The translations under genes were made by a program, and so were the position numbers. The notes under the pieces are model-generated. The model saw only the letters and a program-made list of their open reading frames with translations. It ran no database searches and had not been told where the DNA came from. Source: Riptortus pedestris (Eukaryota > Arthropoda > Insecta > Hemiptera > Alydidae). Taken from it: DNA of 64,000 nucleotides. Location of the stretch: positions 208,176,001-208,240,000 of the forward strand of contig CM032228.1 of NCBI GenBank assembly GCA_019009955.1. Reading direction: 5' to 3'. Shown here piece after piece: positions 11,821 to 25,621 of this stretch (position 1 is its first letter; the number at the start of each line of letters is the position of its first letter).

Positions 11821-12959
11821 GAGTAATAAGAAAGAACCGCCCGCAGAATATGAGATGAGAAATAGGCGAGGTTGTAGGAGTGGGAGTGATTGTTACCTAA
11901 GTAGAGGACAATTTCCTGGTGATTGTGCCTTTGGCAAGAATCATGGTTCCGAGCCAAGGAGAGCGATGGAAATGAAAGCACGTGCCTTACCCTGCTCTCC
12001 TAACCTCATGCACTCACTCAAAGCCAAAGAGATAGCAGAATCACATACAATACACGTTTAACAGTCATAAATACTATAAAATGATAGTCATTATTTAAAA
12101 AATACATATTTTATGCATTATTACTGTTGTAAAAGATTAAGTTGAATGAAATTGCAATAAAACTGAAGGCTCTGGAGAGAATTAATCATGTGGGACATGT
12201 AACAATTTTTATAGGGTATTATTAGGTAAGCCAAAGTATTTTAGGTGTTAGTCTTAATTTACTTAGTAAACCTAGAGGCTGGGCAATAAGAATTGAAACA
12301 AAAATAAATAATAATTTATCTTCTTCATGGACAGCTTTCAGATTAATAAATAAAGATTAGCAACATTTTTAGAACAACACTTTTCTCCATTTTACATTAA
12401 CATAGCATATTAATAAAAAATAATGTGCTCTTGAGTGTATTACTCTGTCAAAACTGAACTCCAGACTTGAAGTAAAAATAATGAATTTCGAAAGATAATT
12501 GGGATTTGAATTATCGCTGGCTCAACTAGTGAAAATTCTCAGAGAAACAATAATGTACAATCATAAAGTCATGCCAAAAAGGACTACAAATACATTTATA
12601 TGTTGAACAGGGGGAAAGCCTAACACGTGCGTGCTTTTTGGTAGTGCGTTCTTCATGTAAACGCTTTTATGACATAAGTTAAGTAGTTATTATATATATA
12701 TTCCCAGATTTATCTCAAAAAATAACATCATCTTGGCAACCTCGATAGATGGTTTCCCTTGATGGTAACCTGCTAAAGACTCATAGTTTAGATTGGTTGA
12801 TTTTTCTTCCTAATTAGTCATTTTTGTTTTAGACAAAAAAAAAAATTAAATGAAAAATAGTAATTCTTAACAAATAGTTTATATAATAGGTTCATAATAG
12901 TATACATATGATATTGCATATTCAGCCTCTTTAATGATACATATATCATAAATTAATGT
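11821..12959. other. unassigned DNA, possible R600 end at 12738-12779
   Basis: Mostly unassigned. 'cctcgatagatggtttccct' followed by 'aacctgctaaaga' at 12738-12779 resembles the palindromic R600 end with several substitutions. I see nothing else. The 135-codon plus-strand frame at 11654-12061 starts as the antisense of the LINE remnant and shows no domain. Confidence 0.4.
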
Positions 12960-13198
12960 TAAGACTAGTTAATGAAGGTTAGCCATGTGAGTTAAAGTGT
13001 TGACCTTAATCTCACCTGGTAAACCTAGAGTGGCGAGTTCGATACCCGCCTGCGCAGAGATATTTATTTAGTGACGGAATTCATTAAATAAAATCCTTAG
13101 TCCCACCCTGGCTAGAAAAGGGTGGTAACCTGTAGATAACCCGTCCCAATTAGTCTTATTTGCCAAAATTAAAATAATTTAAGTTAATAAATTAATGT
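12948..13198 (+). mobile_element. tRNA-derived SINE with 12-bp TSD, copy 1
   Basis: SINE body of ~227 bp at 12960-13186, flanked by perfect direct repeats ATAAATTAATGT (12948-12959 and 13187-13198). The head carries a tRNA-like A box (GGTTAGCCATGTGAGTTAAA) and a B box (GAGTTCGATACC at 13035-13046). The tRNA-unrelated part holds 'tcccaccctggctagaaaag' and 'ggtaacctgtagataacc'. It ends in a short AT-rich tail. The TSD shows retrotransposition by a partner LINE. Such elements carry an internal RNA polymerase III promoter; the B box here has one change from the usual GGTTCGA pattern. Confidence 0.88.
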
Positions 13199-13265
13199 GA
13201 AATATATTGTATTGTGTAATTTATAATAATAGTAACCCTAGAATGAGATTCTCAAATAGACTATA

Positions 13266-13395
13266 TCAATTTATTTATTTTTGAACTTAAATTAAATTAC
13301 TAGTCTCACACTAGCTAGAAAAGAGTAGTAACTTGCAGATAACCTGCCACATTTAGCCTTAGTAGGACACGGTGGACGTTTATAAATAACCGTTT
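13266..13395 (+). mobile_element. SINE 3'-half fragment
   Basis: 3' half of the same SINE family: 'ctagctagaaaagagtagta', 'cttgcagataacctgcc' and 'cggtggacgtttataaata'. The tRNA head is missing. It lies ~70 bp downstream of the complete copy and in the same direction, so it is either a separate truncated insertion or part of an old tandem arrangement. Confidence 0.7.
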
Positions 13396-13633
13396 AACTT
13401 ATTTTTAAAGGAGAATTCATTAAGATGTTACTCACGAGAATAAAAATGTATTTTTTTCAATACGTTTTAAAAATTAATCACATATGATTCATTCTTTTAA
13501 TCTAAAAATCTGTATATTATTCCAAGCATGTAGAAAAAATGTCATAAACTATTTAATTAATATCAATTGCGAATTCTTTGCTCAAAAAACATTAATGGTT
13601 GGTCAATTTCTCTAGTACGGATATTCAATTTAT

Positions 13634-14118
13634 AAAAAAGTTCGTCACACAGGGGCTGCGTAAACTAAGCAGATTTCCCACGTGAAGTTTTACAATAGAG
13701 AAATCTGCCCAATGGCAAGTGTAGGAGTATGGGATCTCTAAACTTATTCACGAGGGACGAACAGTTACGAAAACGGCCGCCAGAGCTCTCTTCGGAAAGT
13801 ACTGAACAGACAACTCCTGTCGACCACACACAGAATACAAATGAAAATATCTCAGTTAATATTCAAGATACAGAATAAATGTATTAACAATATTTATAGT
13901 AAATGTAATTTGCAATAAGATTGATTCTATACAATTTTTCGATCCGAAGCATAATAACGGAGATATTGCGAATTTTCAAAAATCCCCCCTCTAAACCTCC
14001 CCTCCTACTGGTCCGATTTCAGCCATTAACGAACATGATTTTTCTTTTTACATAAAACGAATAAACTCCGAGTTTGGTGACGATCAAACACAAATTGCGA
14101 CCGCTAGAGCGTTAACAG

Positions 14119-14160
<42 letters not shown>

Positions 14161-14280
14161 GAACGGACCTCATTTTCATCATCTCCTGGGTAGGATCGAT
14201 GGACATTTGAAGAACTTTTTCGAAACGTCATGAGTACGACCTCAATAGCTGATTTCCCTTAAGGGAAATCTGCTAAAAAT
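13634..14280 (+). repeat. R600 dispersed repeat, copy 4 (near full length)
   Basis: One of the best copies. It starts AAAAAAGTTCGTCACACAGG and 'taaactaagcagatttccca'. The interior contains 'ggtccgatttcagccattaa', 'gcgaccgctagagcgttaac' and a (TA)n tract at 14122-14155. It ends with the palindrome GATTTCCCTTAAGGGAAATC followed by TGCTAAAAAT. The subterminal AGCAGATTTCCC near the start is repeated inverted as GGGAAATCTGCT at the end. No ORF and no TSD seen. Confidence 0.9.
14122..14155. repeat. (TA)n microsatellite in R600 copy 4
   Basis: About 17 TA units at the family's conserved microsatellite position, between 'gttaacagacaa' and 'attttgaacggacctcattt'. Confidence 0.95.
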
Positions 14281-16533
14281 AGAAATAAATAGATATTTGG
14301 GACCATCGGCTGAATGGGCGGTATGATAATTTCTGAAACGTACTGGAAATTACTACCATCAATAATGTAATTAAAGCAAACAGTTTTTCTTTGTTCAAAA
14401 AAAAAAAAAAAAAAAAAATGTGAATGTGAATTATAATCCATTTAGTAATTAATGAACGTTCGATTACTGTACTTAAATCAGTCGCATTCTTAAACCTCAC
14501 CTACGAATATACTCATATAATATAAAGTAGAATATTTGCAGTAATAACATGTAATTGTAGGTATTTTATACAATACAGCTTTTCTAGAAGTAAACTAATT
14601 GAACTGTTTTCATTCTCGTTGGCATTTGAGTATATTTCTACCAGCCAATTACGAGGCTGGCCTTCAGTGTCGGAGCTGAAAAAATAAACTGTTTCCCGTC
14701 CCATTGTATAACATTACCTCAACCTTCCAAGCAGTGAGAGTCGAATGGTATTTAAAACATCCTTGATTACATCCCTCTGTTTACTCTTTACCGCACTTTA
14801 CAACAAAAGATTACCCATTAAATTAGCTTTCTCCAAAGCTATTAGTTGATAATAATATCAATATATTTTATTATTAGTATTTTTATAACATATATAATTC
14901 TTTGGAATTTGTTTTGTAATATTGCATTGCTTGAGCCTTTATCTGCCAACTACAACCTACAACCATTCATAAAATCTGCAGAAAAATCTAAAATTTAAAA
15001 ACAAGAATTAAAAAAGATTAATAATAATTCATCCAAAAAAAAGGAAGTTATAAGTTCAAATGAGTTTGAATTTCCCGGTTTTACGAAGAAGTTCCCAATA
15101 TCTCATCAATGTGTAATGCTGTCTAAATAATATAAAATTACTTAAAATAATGATAAACCAATATTAAATTAACTTGTCAGGTGGTTTGCAATAATATTAG
15201 GTAATTGTTTTTGCAATTGATGATAATATTAGTGAAATAATGGAAATGAAATTTATATTTTATAATACCTAATGAAAAGTGATTTTTTTAAAATTTACAA
15301 TATGGTTTTATTTTTCTTTGTGCAGAGTTTAACAATTAATAACATTTTATATTAGTGGAAATGAGGCATTAAAACATGCCTCATGGAAAATTTACCATTT
15401 TCCTGTAAATGCAGCATACATGTACTCACTTTACTAATAAAGTGCATAGATTTGAAATCAATTAATATTTTTAGGGTTTAAGAAGAAACAAAAAGATATT
15501 ATGTGACGTATTAGTTAATTACATTTTCACATTAACGTGTCAAAAATAATTTCTTATAATTTTTTTAACTTTAAAATCAAAGTGACTATTAGCCCAAAAC
15601 AATGTTAGTAGTTCAATGAACACAATCTTTTCAACTGAATGAAATAAAATTTTTGAGTTACCCCTGTCGCTAAAACGGCCGAATTTCATAGTGTATTTAC
15701 CAATTTAAATATTTTGAAGGAAATCCCTTAATAAATACACAATTTCAAAATTACGGAAATAGAACAATGTATTTTAACTTTTTACAAATAGTATAATGTA
15801 TGCAGTCGGCCCACCATTGGACTGTTCAAAGTAGGGTTTGTAAGGAAGAGCGTACATCAAGAACTTAAAAATCCGTAATGCATCGGACTAATGATATAGA
15901 ACATAAATTGTAGGTTTTTTATGAAGGATGTTCTGTTTTATGTGAAAAAATGATCTATATGAATTTTTTGCATCTCTAATAAGTATGTAGAAATTTGTAA
16001 TTTTGTAGAATATTGCCCCTCAAAACTCATATACTCGAATCGATTTTGTATGTTAACGGACATTTATCTATAATTTTCTCAAAAAGTTTAAAAAAAAAAA
16101 AACCTTCCTAGTTACGAGGACAATGGAAATTTCTTTCGAAAATTTCGCGTGAGCACACACACATACGTACGTACACATTTGAAGAACTAGTGTTTCTGAT
16201 ATCTAGAAGCATGGAAATATAAAGTTAATTTTGGCCTGTCCCTAGATCCTTCCATTAGAGAATAGCGTATTTCCTAAAGAGGTATTATCTCAACATTTTG
16301 GAACGTAATATAATGAAATCTGTATTCAATTAAATGAAGGAATCATAAATTAATGGAATTACTGGGCCTTAGGACTGGGCTTGAGACCAAGAAATAGTTT
16401 TCAGCGTTGTACAGCCAATTGGACAGCAACTACAAATCGGAGATCTAGCCACTCATTGCAGGCTGATATTGCGGTGAATCTTCTAATCATGGGTTAGCCA
16501 TAGGACCCGTTTGCGCAACCCTAGCTATCATAT
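14281..16533. other. unassigned AT-rich DNA
   Basis: Contains a poly-A run at 14397-14417 and nothing else I can support. Frames at 14259-14704 are short and without motifs. Confidence 0.5.
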
Positions 16534-16534
16534 G

Positions 16535-16589
<55 letters not shown>
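16534..16589. repeat. (CT)n microsatellite
   Basis: About 28 CT units with one TTT interruption. Confidence 0.96.
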
Positions 16590-16592
<3 letters not shown>

Positions 16593-18164
16593 CTATAGCA
16601 TGATGAACTGTCTGATTGATAGCCAAGCAGCGATATTGATGGCACGTTTCAACAGACATGATGCCTTCCAAGTATTAGTTCGGCTTGTTGAAAGATGTTC
16701 TAGTTTGACCTCTGACCTCACTTCATTAGCAGCAAAAGGAAAAAAAAAATATCAAAAGATAAATTGCATTTCTCTAGCCATTCAATCAATCTAAGAAGAC
16801 AACCTTAATTATATATGCATCCCTGACATAAAATATAATGAAATGATAGATGCATGACCTGAAATAACTTATATTATATTCTTATAAAATTGTTATAAAT
16901 ATGTGTTCAAGGTCTTGGGAGTTTACATTAATAAGGAAAATACTTTCTGGATGAATTTAGGGTTCATTATTTTTAAATTAGTGTTGAAAAAAATGGAGCC
17001 CGTGAGCTTGCTCAAGAAGACACTATTATGGTCGACCGAGTGTAAGTAGGGAAAGTGATAGGTCAGACTCAGATGGCTTAATGACCTGGAAGAAAACTTG
17101 CCGAGTTCTCAGTTAACTGAAGAAACCTTGCTGAGTAATGGCCAACAGTGGTGGTAGAAGAGGGCTAGGTCCTTCAACGAATATAGCGCCTATTAAATAT
17201 TTATAAAAAAAAATCTAACAGAAAAAATGATAGTCTAGGAATAATTAATATGTGGAAACTTATGATTAAATAAAAGAAGTGCTAACATAGAGACGAAAAT
17301 ATTATTCAAGAGTTGGAAGAGTATCTCGTGATCCACGAAGTAACTGTTTATTTAATGAAGCTTGATGATTGTTCTACATTAAAAGGATTTAATAATTCAG
17401 AAACACCGAACTTACTTATTTCCTATTAAAGGAGTCTACTTTCTGAGGTTTATGAACTGAATAAAAGAGATTGTGAGTTGGTATTCTGGCAGGTGGAAGT
17501 GACTTCTAATGTAGGTAGGATGAAAAAGGAAGAGTTGCCAATTTTTTTATCTCCCCTACATTAAAAGAGATTGGTCAAAAACCGATTTTTGTATCCACTT
17601 GTTGCATTCTGCCTAAACCTATGTGTAATACATTCAACTTTATTTTCATTATTTCTAACTGCAATTATTCATTCCTATTAGTTACTCAGTCTGAACAGTT
17701 ATTTTACGAGAGGGTAAATGTTATTTTAGTAAAAAAAAAACATGTTCGATCGGTAATAAAAATGATAACTTAAGCATCGAGTAAAATAATTTCTATGCAT
17801 AGAACACTCATTAAGTATTCTCAGCTAGTATCCCACCCCAATTACATCCAAGAATTCCAGGCAAGGATTACATCATTAGAATTACATGATTTGGTTTCGT
17901 TAATATATTCCATTTTATGTAACAATTAGAATTCGTGGACGATGTTTCACCACTTTAACTTTATTTTAGTTATTTGGCTTGGTTTCGAGTAGGCTGACTT
18001 TACCAAAGTATTAAAATTGACAGTTTTACAATAATGCACCTTTTGAATTCCCTATTTATATGTCAATACATGTATTCAGTTGCATCTTAACCACGTTAAA
18101 ATAATATGAAAGGAGTCTGCCTAGGTATAAGTCAAGGCCTAAATTCTGATGCTTTGGGAATTAT
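16590..18164. other. unassigned DNA
   Basis: Nothing with clear coding character. The 64-codon frame at 16600-16794 shows no domain. A less AT-rich patch at 17000-17180 may be old repeat material. Confidence 0.45.
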
Positions 18165-18290
18165 GAATCGTAGGTTAGATTCCCGCGCGATCGATTGGAT
18201 TTTATCTAGTGATGAATGATGCCCCTAATCCATTCTGACTAAAAATAAAAGTTGCATAACCCGTACCGATTAGCAGCAATATAGAATTGA
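18165..18290 (+). mobile_element. degraded SINE fragment
   Basis: Weak but ordered matches to the SINE family: 'taggttagattcccgcgcga' at the B-box position, 'ttttatctagtgatgaatga' for the 'tttatttagtgacgga' block, 'ctaatccattctgacta', and 'cataacccgtaccgattag' at the 3' part. The A-box head is not recognisable. Confidence 0.55.
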
Positions 18291-19450
18291 ATTTAATGTT
18301 AATCAAACCATAGTTTAAATATAAAACCGAAATTGTTTGGTTAGGTATTTCAGAGATGGCACTTCTAGCATCCACCATTCATGTCTCAAGTTGTTATAGC
18401 GCTTAGTTCTAATTCCATCCCCACCTTCTAACTTCTTACTTCTGATTCTATCTACTACTTCTTCATCTGGTTGCACCGTAAAACATTTTTAACTACTTTT
18501 TCAATTCCATAGCATCATATTTTAAATGGGTTTCTCCTGTTTGTTTCTACTGCAGTTAGTGTTAGATCTCACTCCCTCCTTGCTTCTACATTTGCTATTG
18601 TTAAACCTTTTTTCTCTTTATTTCTATAGTTCCTAGTGTATTAGACCTTATTCAGATTTATCAAGAGCACAACTTTGTAGATCCACATATATTTATAAGC
18701 GCTCGGCGCTCTCAGCAATTTACATTGTAATCTACAGTGACACAAGCAATTAAAACTGCAATGAATTTTGGCCTAAAAGTTAAAAACCTCCTTTACACGT
18801 CATGCATAAAAACTACCAATAAAAGTAAAGAACCTATGACAATGCCAATGCTTAAACATTAATTAAGTAAAGTACAATTAATATTTTTATTATTCAACAA
18901 AGAGATCAAAATTTACCTCCAGCTAGTGCCTTTGCCAATGAAAAACTAACATTTAGCCAACAACACGTAATGATAAACTCTTTCATTTTCCAGATATACA
19001 CTTAAAATAACAACTAAGAAACACATTGATTACTGGTCAGAGTATAGCAGCAATACTTGAGAACGTTATTTAAAAACGGTATTGAGCGAATGAAAGGATT
19101 GACTCAGCAAGAGAAAGGAGTGTGACTCACGGTGTTAAAGATCAGGGAAACTTGGCAATTTACTTCTCACTCCCACTTACCTTCTCTTCGGCAAAAAAAA
19201 AACTCAGTACACATCTCAAATTAAATCATTATACACATTTTTTGTAACATTAAGTGGAATCCATACGAGATTATTTATTCATTGGTAAACGGTGGTTAAT
19301 GTACAAATGAACCTCCTTAAAAATCTGATGCACACCACATCACTCTCATGGATACCTAATAAATAAAAAATAAAAAAAATGTTTTACTTAATTTAAAATT
19401 CCTACATTAATTCCTCCGTTCAAAAATTATTGATTATTTAAATTATTGGC
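18291..19450. other. unassigned AT-rich DNA
   Basis: Nothing recognised. TTTATAAGCGCTCGGCGCTC near 18690 is a TATA-like string beside a GC-rich short repeat, too weak to call. Confidence 0.45.
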
Positions 19451-19560
19451 ACGTACAGATGTTTCACTAAACTAGTCAAAACGGATAATTCCCCTCAAAT
19501 CCAATCTAAAAACCCGAAATCTTTTATTACCAGAATACTTCCGTTACTGTAAACAGGGAT
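19451..19560 (+). repeat. repeat C, copy 1 (fragment)
   Basis: Contains the family anchor 'aaactagtcaaaacggataa', 'cccgaaatctttt' and 'gaatacttccgttactgtaa'. It is a diverged fragment of the family also seen at 25060, 43760 and 50818, all on the plus strand. Confidence 0.5.
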
Positions 19561-20152
19561 GTAGAAATTGAAACCCATTATCGTTGTAATACTTACTCCA
19601 AATAAATCGTTTCTGAAGATACACATTATTTTAACACAGAATAGTAGCAATTCAGGAACATGTTTCTAGTGTTTTCTTTTTCGTTTTTGTTTTAAAAAAA
19701 ACACAAGTTGTTCTTTATATCGTGTGACAAGGAATAAAGCAGAAGTCAAGATCAAACAATTGTATCAGCATTTGAATTCGAGCAGAAGGTGCATAAAATG
19801 GAAAGAAATATAATAGGAGTCAGATCTGCTTTTTAAATCAATATTGAAGTTCATATTTTATATCCAATGCAGTTTCTCATTACGACTTAGTTAGAATTAC
19901 TGTTAAGCTTGTTAGAGGTAATCTGTCTGATTTCGGGTAACGAATTCATTTAGGCCCTCACAATTTCTCAACCATGCCATTCTGAGGTTTTTGATCCAAT
20001 GATCTACTGGACCCATGTTTTTTAGGCTGTTTAATATCTCTATTGATCATTTTTTCATTGTTGGAAAACTCCCATTTCAAAAATTATTGACTTAATATTG
20101 TATCTAGTTAGCGTATGTTCTTGTCCAAGAAATCACATGGCTCGCTAAATTG

Positions 20153-20153
<1 letters not shown>
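19561..20153. other. unassigned AT-rich DNA
   Basis: Nothing recognised. Confidence 0.5.
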
Positions 20154-20223
<70 letters not shown>

Positions 20224-20224
20224 T
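20154..20224. repeat. (AT)n microsatellite, ~70 bp
   Basis: About 33 uninterrupted AT units. No R600 sequence flanks it, unlike several other (TA)n tracts here. Confidence 0.97.
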
Positions 20225-23200
20225 TTCAATTATCTTTATATTTAACGTTTTATCAAAATTATCTTCATCGGGGAATCTTACGAATTGATGTTGCAACATT
20301 TATTAGGACATCGTGATTGAAGAAAACCTGGCGTATTGTTGAATAATTTGTTCCACTATTTCGAAACTTCTACTTCAGGCAAAATGTTTATATTTATTTG
20401 TTTTCTCTACACTAACCTACTCTTCCAACTGAATTATAAAGGATACCCATGCACTGATCTATTATGCCCTGCATTCTTCCATAATCAAAATACATTCAGT
20501 TACTCAAAGCTGTTCTCAAGGAAGGATCTGACCCTTCGTCCTCCCTTCTCTAGGCCAAAGGTGACCCCCGAGGTGTGACGAACACGATGCTTACCTAAGC
20601 GATGCCAAGGGTCAGCTGACTATACTTTCACTGTCTCTTCCCCTTACTCAGGTCGTGTACTCCTAACGAGAGGTAAACACCAGCCTCTCTTATCTAACGC
20701 AATATCGTGAACGAAAACAAAAATATCTTATTCCCATAGGAAAATTCGCTAATAGTCAAGTTCCCATGCCCCTGTAATAGTTTCATTAGGTTCAATATAG
20801 AAATATAGAATATATCCTGTATGTTGGTTTGGTCATGCCGAAATGGCACTAGATTCAAGGATTACTTTCTATTGATTACAATGTCTTGTATGACGTGCAC
20901 TTGGATGAAAACCTTTATGAATTCCTGGTAACAATTTATCCACAAAATTGAGATAACTGATAATATAAATTCAGGAACAGTCACACTCCGAAGGAAGTTT
21001 TCCATTGGAAAAAGATTTAAAAGGCTTTCTGAGAAGGGAATTCAGGCATTCAAAAATATTTACTAATATTATAGGCAACCTAGAAACGTGTTAGAGGATA
21101 TGAAAAAGGAGATCTAATTCCTCCAGCAACATTGAACCATGAATTGTTTTCTTGTATTATGTGTTAGTGGAAACCAGCTCAAAGTTCACGGAAGAAAAGA
21201 ATTTTGTAAGTAATTTTATATACTTCGTACATAATGTTTTTTTATTATTATCATATTTAAAACTTGCAATAGCTTTTGGACTCGAGGAAGAAGATGTTAC
21301 CTTTGTATCGCCGAAATGAAGTGATAATTTACTTTAATTTTTGTTCATAATTTCTTAGCTTTTTTTTTATACTTTTTTACAACAAGAGGTAAATTATTAG
21401 TTAAACAATGCTTTGTATTAAAAAATAAATGAACGTTATTAATAGCTCATCCAAACTGAATGGTTATGAGGTAAATAGACGCGTATTTCATAGGGATGCT
21501 ATTCACTTTTTTACATCATAATAGCTCTGAGATATTTTATGTGCTAAATGATGGCCTATGAGGAAGTAAGAGAGGAAACAATGTATGATGGTGACTGATT
21601 TCCCTTAAATATTCATAAGGAAAGTATTTAGAATACTCAAGTAGGAGCTGCAACACTTATATTTGAATTATACTTGAAAGAGTACAGTGTTCGCCAAATC
21701 AAATATTTAGAGATCAGACAGGAGATGTTGGACCCGACCTGCGTTTGAAGTCGGGCTGCGACCTCTGCTTGTGAATACTCTGCTTATGAGGTTAGCCGGT
21801 AGATAATCTGCTATAGAGAGCAAAGGCTAAACCAATATTAGCCTTAGATGTAAGGGTTTAGTTGAATGGGGCACGAGCCTCTTTGTCTGAGGGCGCATAG
21901 TTCCATGAGGCACAATGGGGGTCTCTCTGCCCCTTCCTCTATCTATTAGTGTTGTCAAGGTTACCCTCACTGTCACTGTCACTGTCACCGTATCCCTCAT
22001 ACACCCAACGACAGTCACCTAGCCATTTCTCCCAATTCTTCTAACAGGCCAACGACGCCTTATGAGAATTCTTACAAGCCTACTTCATTTGAGTTTTTTT
22101 CTTAAAACACACTAACGAATAAACTAAAAAACTACAGTGACACACGTATAAAATAATTCAACGCGAGATATGAATTATCACTTAAACCAGTAAGACATGC
22201 ATTCAAAGCATTCAACTGAAGTAAGCCTCGATGATTTATCTCGATATCTGGCATCAGTAAAACAACATTGGTATTGGGATTTCGGGGTGAGGCACAAAGG
22301 TTTAAATACCAGCTATAACATTACTTAATGAATAAGGTATTCCTCTCCTACTTCACTTTATTTATGCGGCTTTGAGCACTTTACAACACTTACGTGGTTT
22401 GCCTCAATCTTTCCTTTCTTGAAGTTTATGCACTAAAATGGATTACTAGTATAGAATCATCCATTTTGCTTATATGATTTAACTATTTTTTTTTAGTATT
22501 TTTTTCTATTTTGCCAAGGAGAGTGACAATATGAGAGACTCATTCGAATAAGACCCACTATGTATGAATAAACGTGATTCAAAATGTTTTAGAAAAACCG
22601 AGTTGAATTTATTAAAGTGTGCATAAATATATGTTGGTACGTTTTATACAGTTTGTTAGTAATTTTGGCATACATCATATTTAATTTATCTTCAATGTCT
22701 TTATATTCATAGCATAGATTACATGATAAATAACTGAGAAAAAATGTTAGTTCAATGATACTGTATTTTTTGTGCATTAAAAAGAATTATTAAATTCCTA
22801 CATCATCAGTTATTAAGTTTTTGAAGCAAATTATCACTGAAATTGTTGTACTACTGAATGCGTAAACTCTAATTTATAAATAATCAAAACAATTTGCTAA
22901 GCTACAATACGATTTTTATAAAAAAAAAGAAATATTGCTTTTTTATTCGATAGTGACCACCTTTAAAAGTAAGCCGTGTTTGGAAGTTTAATAAATTACC
23001 AGTCTCCATTTTTTTTAACTATTAAATTAATTTATATGATTTGTATCATCTTTCATTATTCTTTGATCTGGTAAAGAGGAATTAAAGTAATATTACATGA
23101 TTCCTATTTCTATATTTTATTTTAAAATTACATACAAATTTTGTTTTTAGAAAATAATAAAAACAATGATCAAACAAACACTTTACTGAAATCAAAAGAT

Positions 23201-25059
23201 TTTTTAATTTATTATTATGGGAAAATAAGAAGAAATATCGCTATTTATAGCCAATAGCTTAGTAATTACATAATAACCAATTAAATGATAGGTTAAAGTA
23301 TTAAACATTTCCTGAGAGAAAGTTAAAGAAATGAAGGATAAAATACTGAATTATTAGAGTTAAACTAACCTCTAAATTAGGATCTAACTTACCATTTTGC
23401 AGTTCTTTAATATTCTCAGAAGTGCATTCAGACTCGAATATATCCTTATCGAAATGGTACTAAGTAATCCTCCAGTATGTATATAATCTTGGTAATTTGA
23501 TTCCTGATGTCATTAGCTTACCTGAAATGAAAATAAATTATAAATAATATATTATTTATGCTATTATGTGATATAGTGGTTTAATAAAACAAACCATTAG
23601 CACAGAATAAAATAATGTAACTGGTACACGCAAGACATGAATGCTAAAAAAATGAGGGAAACATTAAAGTTCTTTATTATTGTAATATTTTCATTGCCAT
23701 TTGCTTAGCAAAAATTACATAAATCATTTATAAAAAGAAAAAAAAGTGGACTTGTCGTTATAAGATAACTTCTGGAAATTCGTTCTATTAATTTAATGTT
23801 AAATGTAATACTGATTATAATTCATCACTACTAATAAAAAGAACCACAATGTCTAATGTGAAAACTTAAATATTTATGGAGATAATTTGAATAAAGAAAT
23901 TGTTGGCATATTTTGCATTTACGTTAATGTACAATTAAAAATGATTTTATAATATTCAAAACTTTTATATATGTGGTTTATATTTTTTAAATTAATGACC
24001 TATTTTAAAGAGTTAACAGTTAATTCATGGTGAATTTGACAGATTGTAGCTATATTGTAAGTTTAGCAATGACCAATAGTTGTTGAAAGGAAATGGTGGC
24101 CATTAAATATTTGGAGCCTTCATATCTAGCAGACTCATTTCATAATTCAGTAAATATGTCAGTTCATAACTGAACACTATTAACAAGACAAATACACAGG
24201 GGGAAGAAGAAATCGCATGGTGCTGAAGCAAATAAAAACATAGAGGTAGAAAATACTGGACAGCGTAGTTCACTAAGTAGGACACGATAGTGTTGAGGGT
24301 GTGTTTGCGTATATAATATATAGGCTATTTTCACACATAAACATTTCCCATGTAACGCTGGGCATTATTTTACAGGGCAGCTTTAGTTTCTTATGAGCTA
24401 CTGGACTTTCTCTCCTTTTTGTTCAATTTCCCTTTACTATAGGCAGCCTGTGTTTTTCATTGAGAATACACTTGAACGTGGAAAACTTCATCGGAAAATG
24501 GTTCCTATACGTCCATTCAGAAGACCGTACAAAAACACAACAAGCATGATTTTGCATACACCTAGCAAGCAAAGTAATGAAATGCTAAGTCAGAGGTATA
24601 TATTGAAGTATGTAGGTTTGGTCTCCGTTATTCAGGAGATATTGTGGAGTTTATTCCACAACATTATAAAAACAGGCTTATTATAGCGTGCATATATACT
24701 TATTCTGGACCAAATATTTTTTTTTTATATGTTCTTCATATTTAATGCCAAGGGTCACCAATAAAAAACATTTATTTTTTTTGGTGCAAACTTTATTAAA
24801 ACTGCCATACATGTTCCGTGGCTTACTTCCCACCTCTTCAGGGGCTATCCATTTAAGAAGTGCTCGTTTCCCTCTTATATTCGTTGCGACTGTACTCACA
24901 GAGGAGTTGATACTTTCAAATAGTAGTATCAACTTCCTCCAGTGAAATATAAAATAAAGTAAAATACGAAGGACACACCCGCTTTCCATAAGTCGATTTA
25001 GATCAAAAAACGAGGTAGAAAATTAGATAAAACTTCCACATTGAAATTCCAATATTTTA
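20225..25059. other. unassigned AT-rich DNA
   Basis: Nearly 5 kb with no supported gene. A less AT-rich patch lies at 20500-20700. Another at 21720-22020 includes a degenerate CACTGT/CACCGT run. Both lack a domain or consistent frame. 'ctgatttcccttaa' at 21597 could be a relic of the R600 palindromic end. Frames at 24393-24989 overlap on both strands without recognisable motifs. Confidence 0.45.
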
Positions 25060-25216
25060 AAGTTGGTCGTTTTTGTGTTGCGTGAGATACGTACGCTCGA
25101 ACAGTCGTCTCATCGAAACTAGTCAAAATGGGTGTCAACCCATAGTGCCACTTTTGGTGGAAACCAGAAGTTTCCGCTATTAGAATACTTACTTTACGTC
25201 ATATAAGGAAGTAAAA
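25060..25216 (+). repeat. repeat C, copy 2
   Basis: Ordered blocks are shared with 43760-43945: 'gtcgtttttgtgttgcgtga', 'cgaaactagtcaaaatgg' and 'cttactttacgtcatataag' followed by 'gaagtaaaat'. The final block resembles an imperfect palindrome (TTACTTT...AAGTAAA). No coding frame. Confidence 0.65.
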
Positions 25217-25621
25217 TAGTAACTCTTTTTAAACCAGATATATTCGTAAGTATGTATAAAAAATATATATATTATAAAAAAAATATCAATGAATAAAATA
25301 TGGTATATTAAAAGGGAGAATTCCCTCAATAGATACAATAGATTAACCATCCAGGAAGAGGGTAATTTTCCCAGTTCAAACGACCTTTACTGCTATTGAT
25401 CGGTTCCAACAATGACTTCTAGACGGAACACAAGGAAATGCGCCGCTCTATTAGGAGTGACATGTCCTCGCCTCTTTCGATGTACATTCTCAAGCTGAGA
25501 GTTTCCTATTCCAACTTGATCTGCCAAGACTTAATCAGAGAAGGGATATTTTTATTCATGACCAAAGCCTTGTCTAAAGCTTATTCATCGATTCTAATCA
25601 CAAGACAGATTAAGTTTTAGT
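25217..25621. other. unassigned DNA
   Basis: Nothing recognised. Confidence 0.5.

Noticed and set aside
11654..12061. 135-codon plus-strand frame
   Set aside because: Its first part is the antisense of the LINE RNase H remnant, and the rest has no domain or coding character I can support.
21597..21630. Extra R600 end at 'ctgatttcccttaa'
   Set aside because: Only the short palindrome half matches and the flanks do not follow the family.
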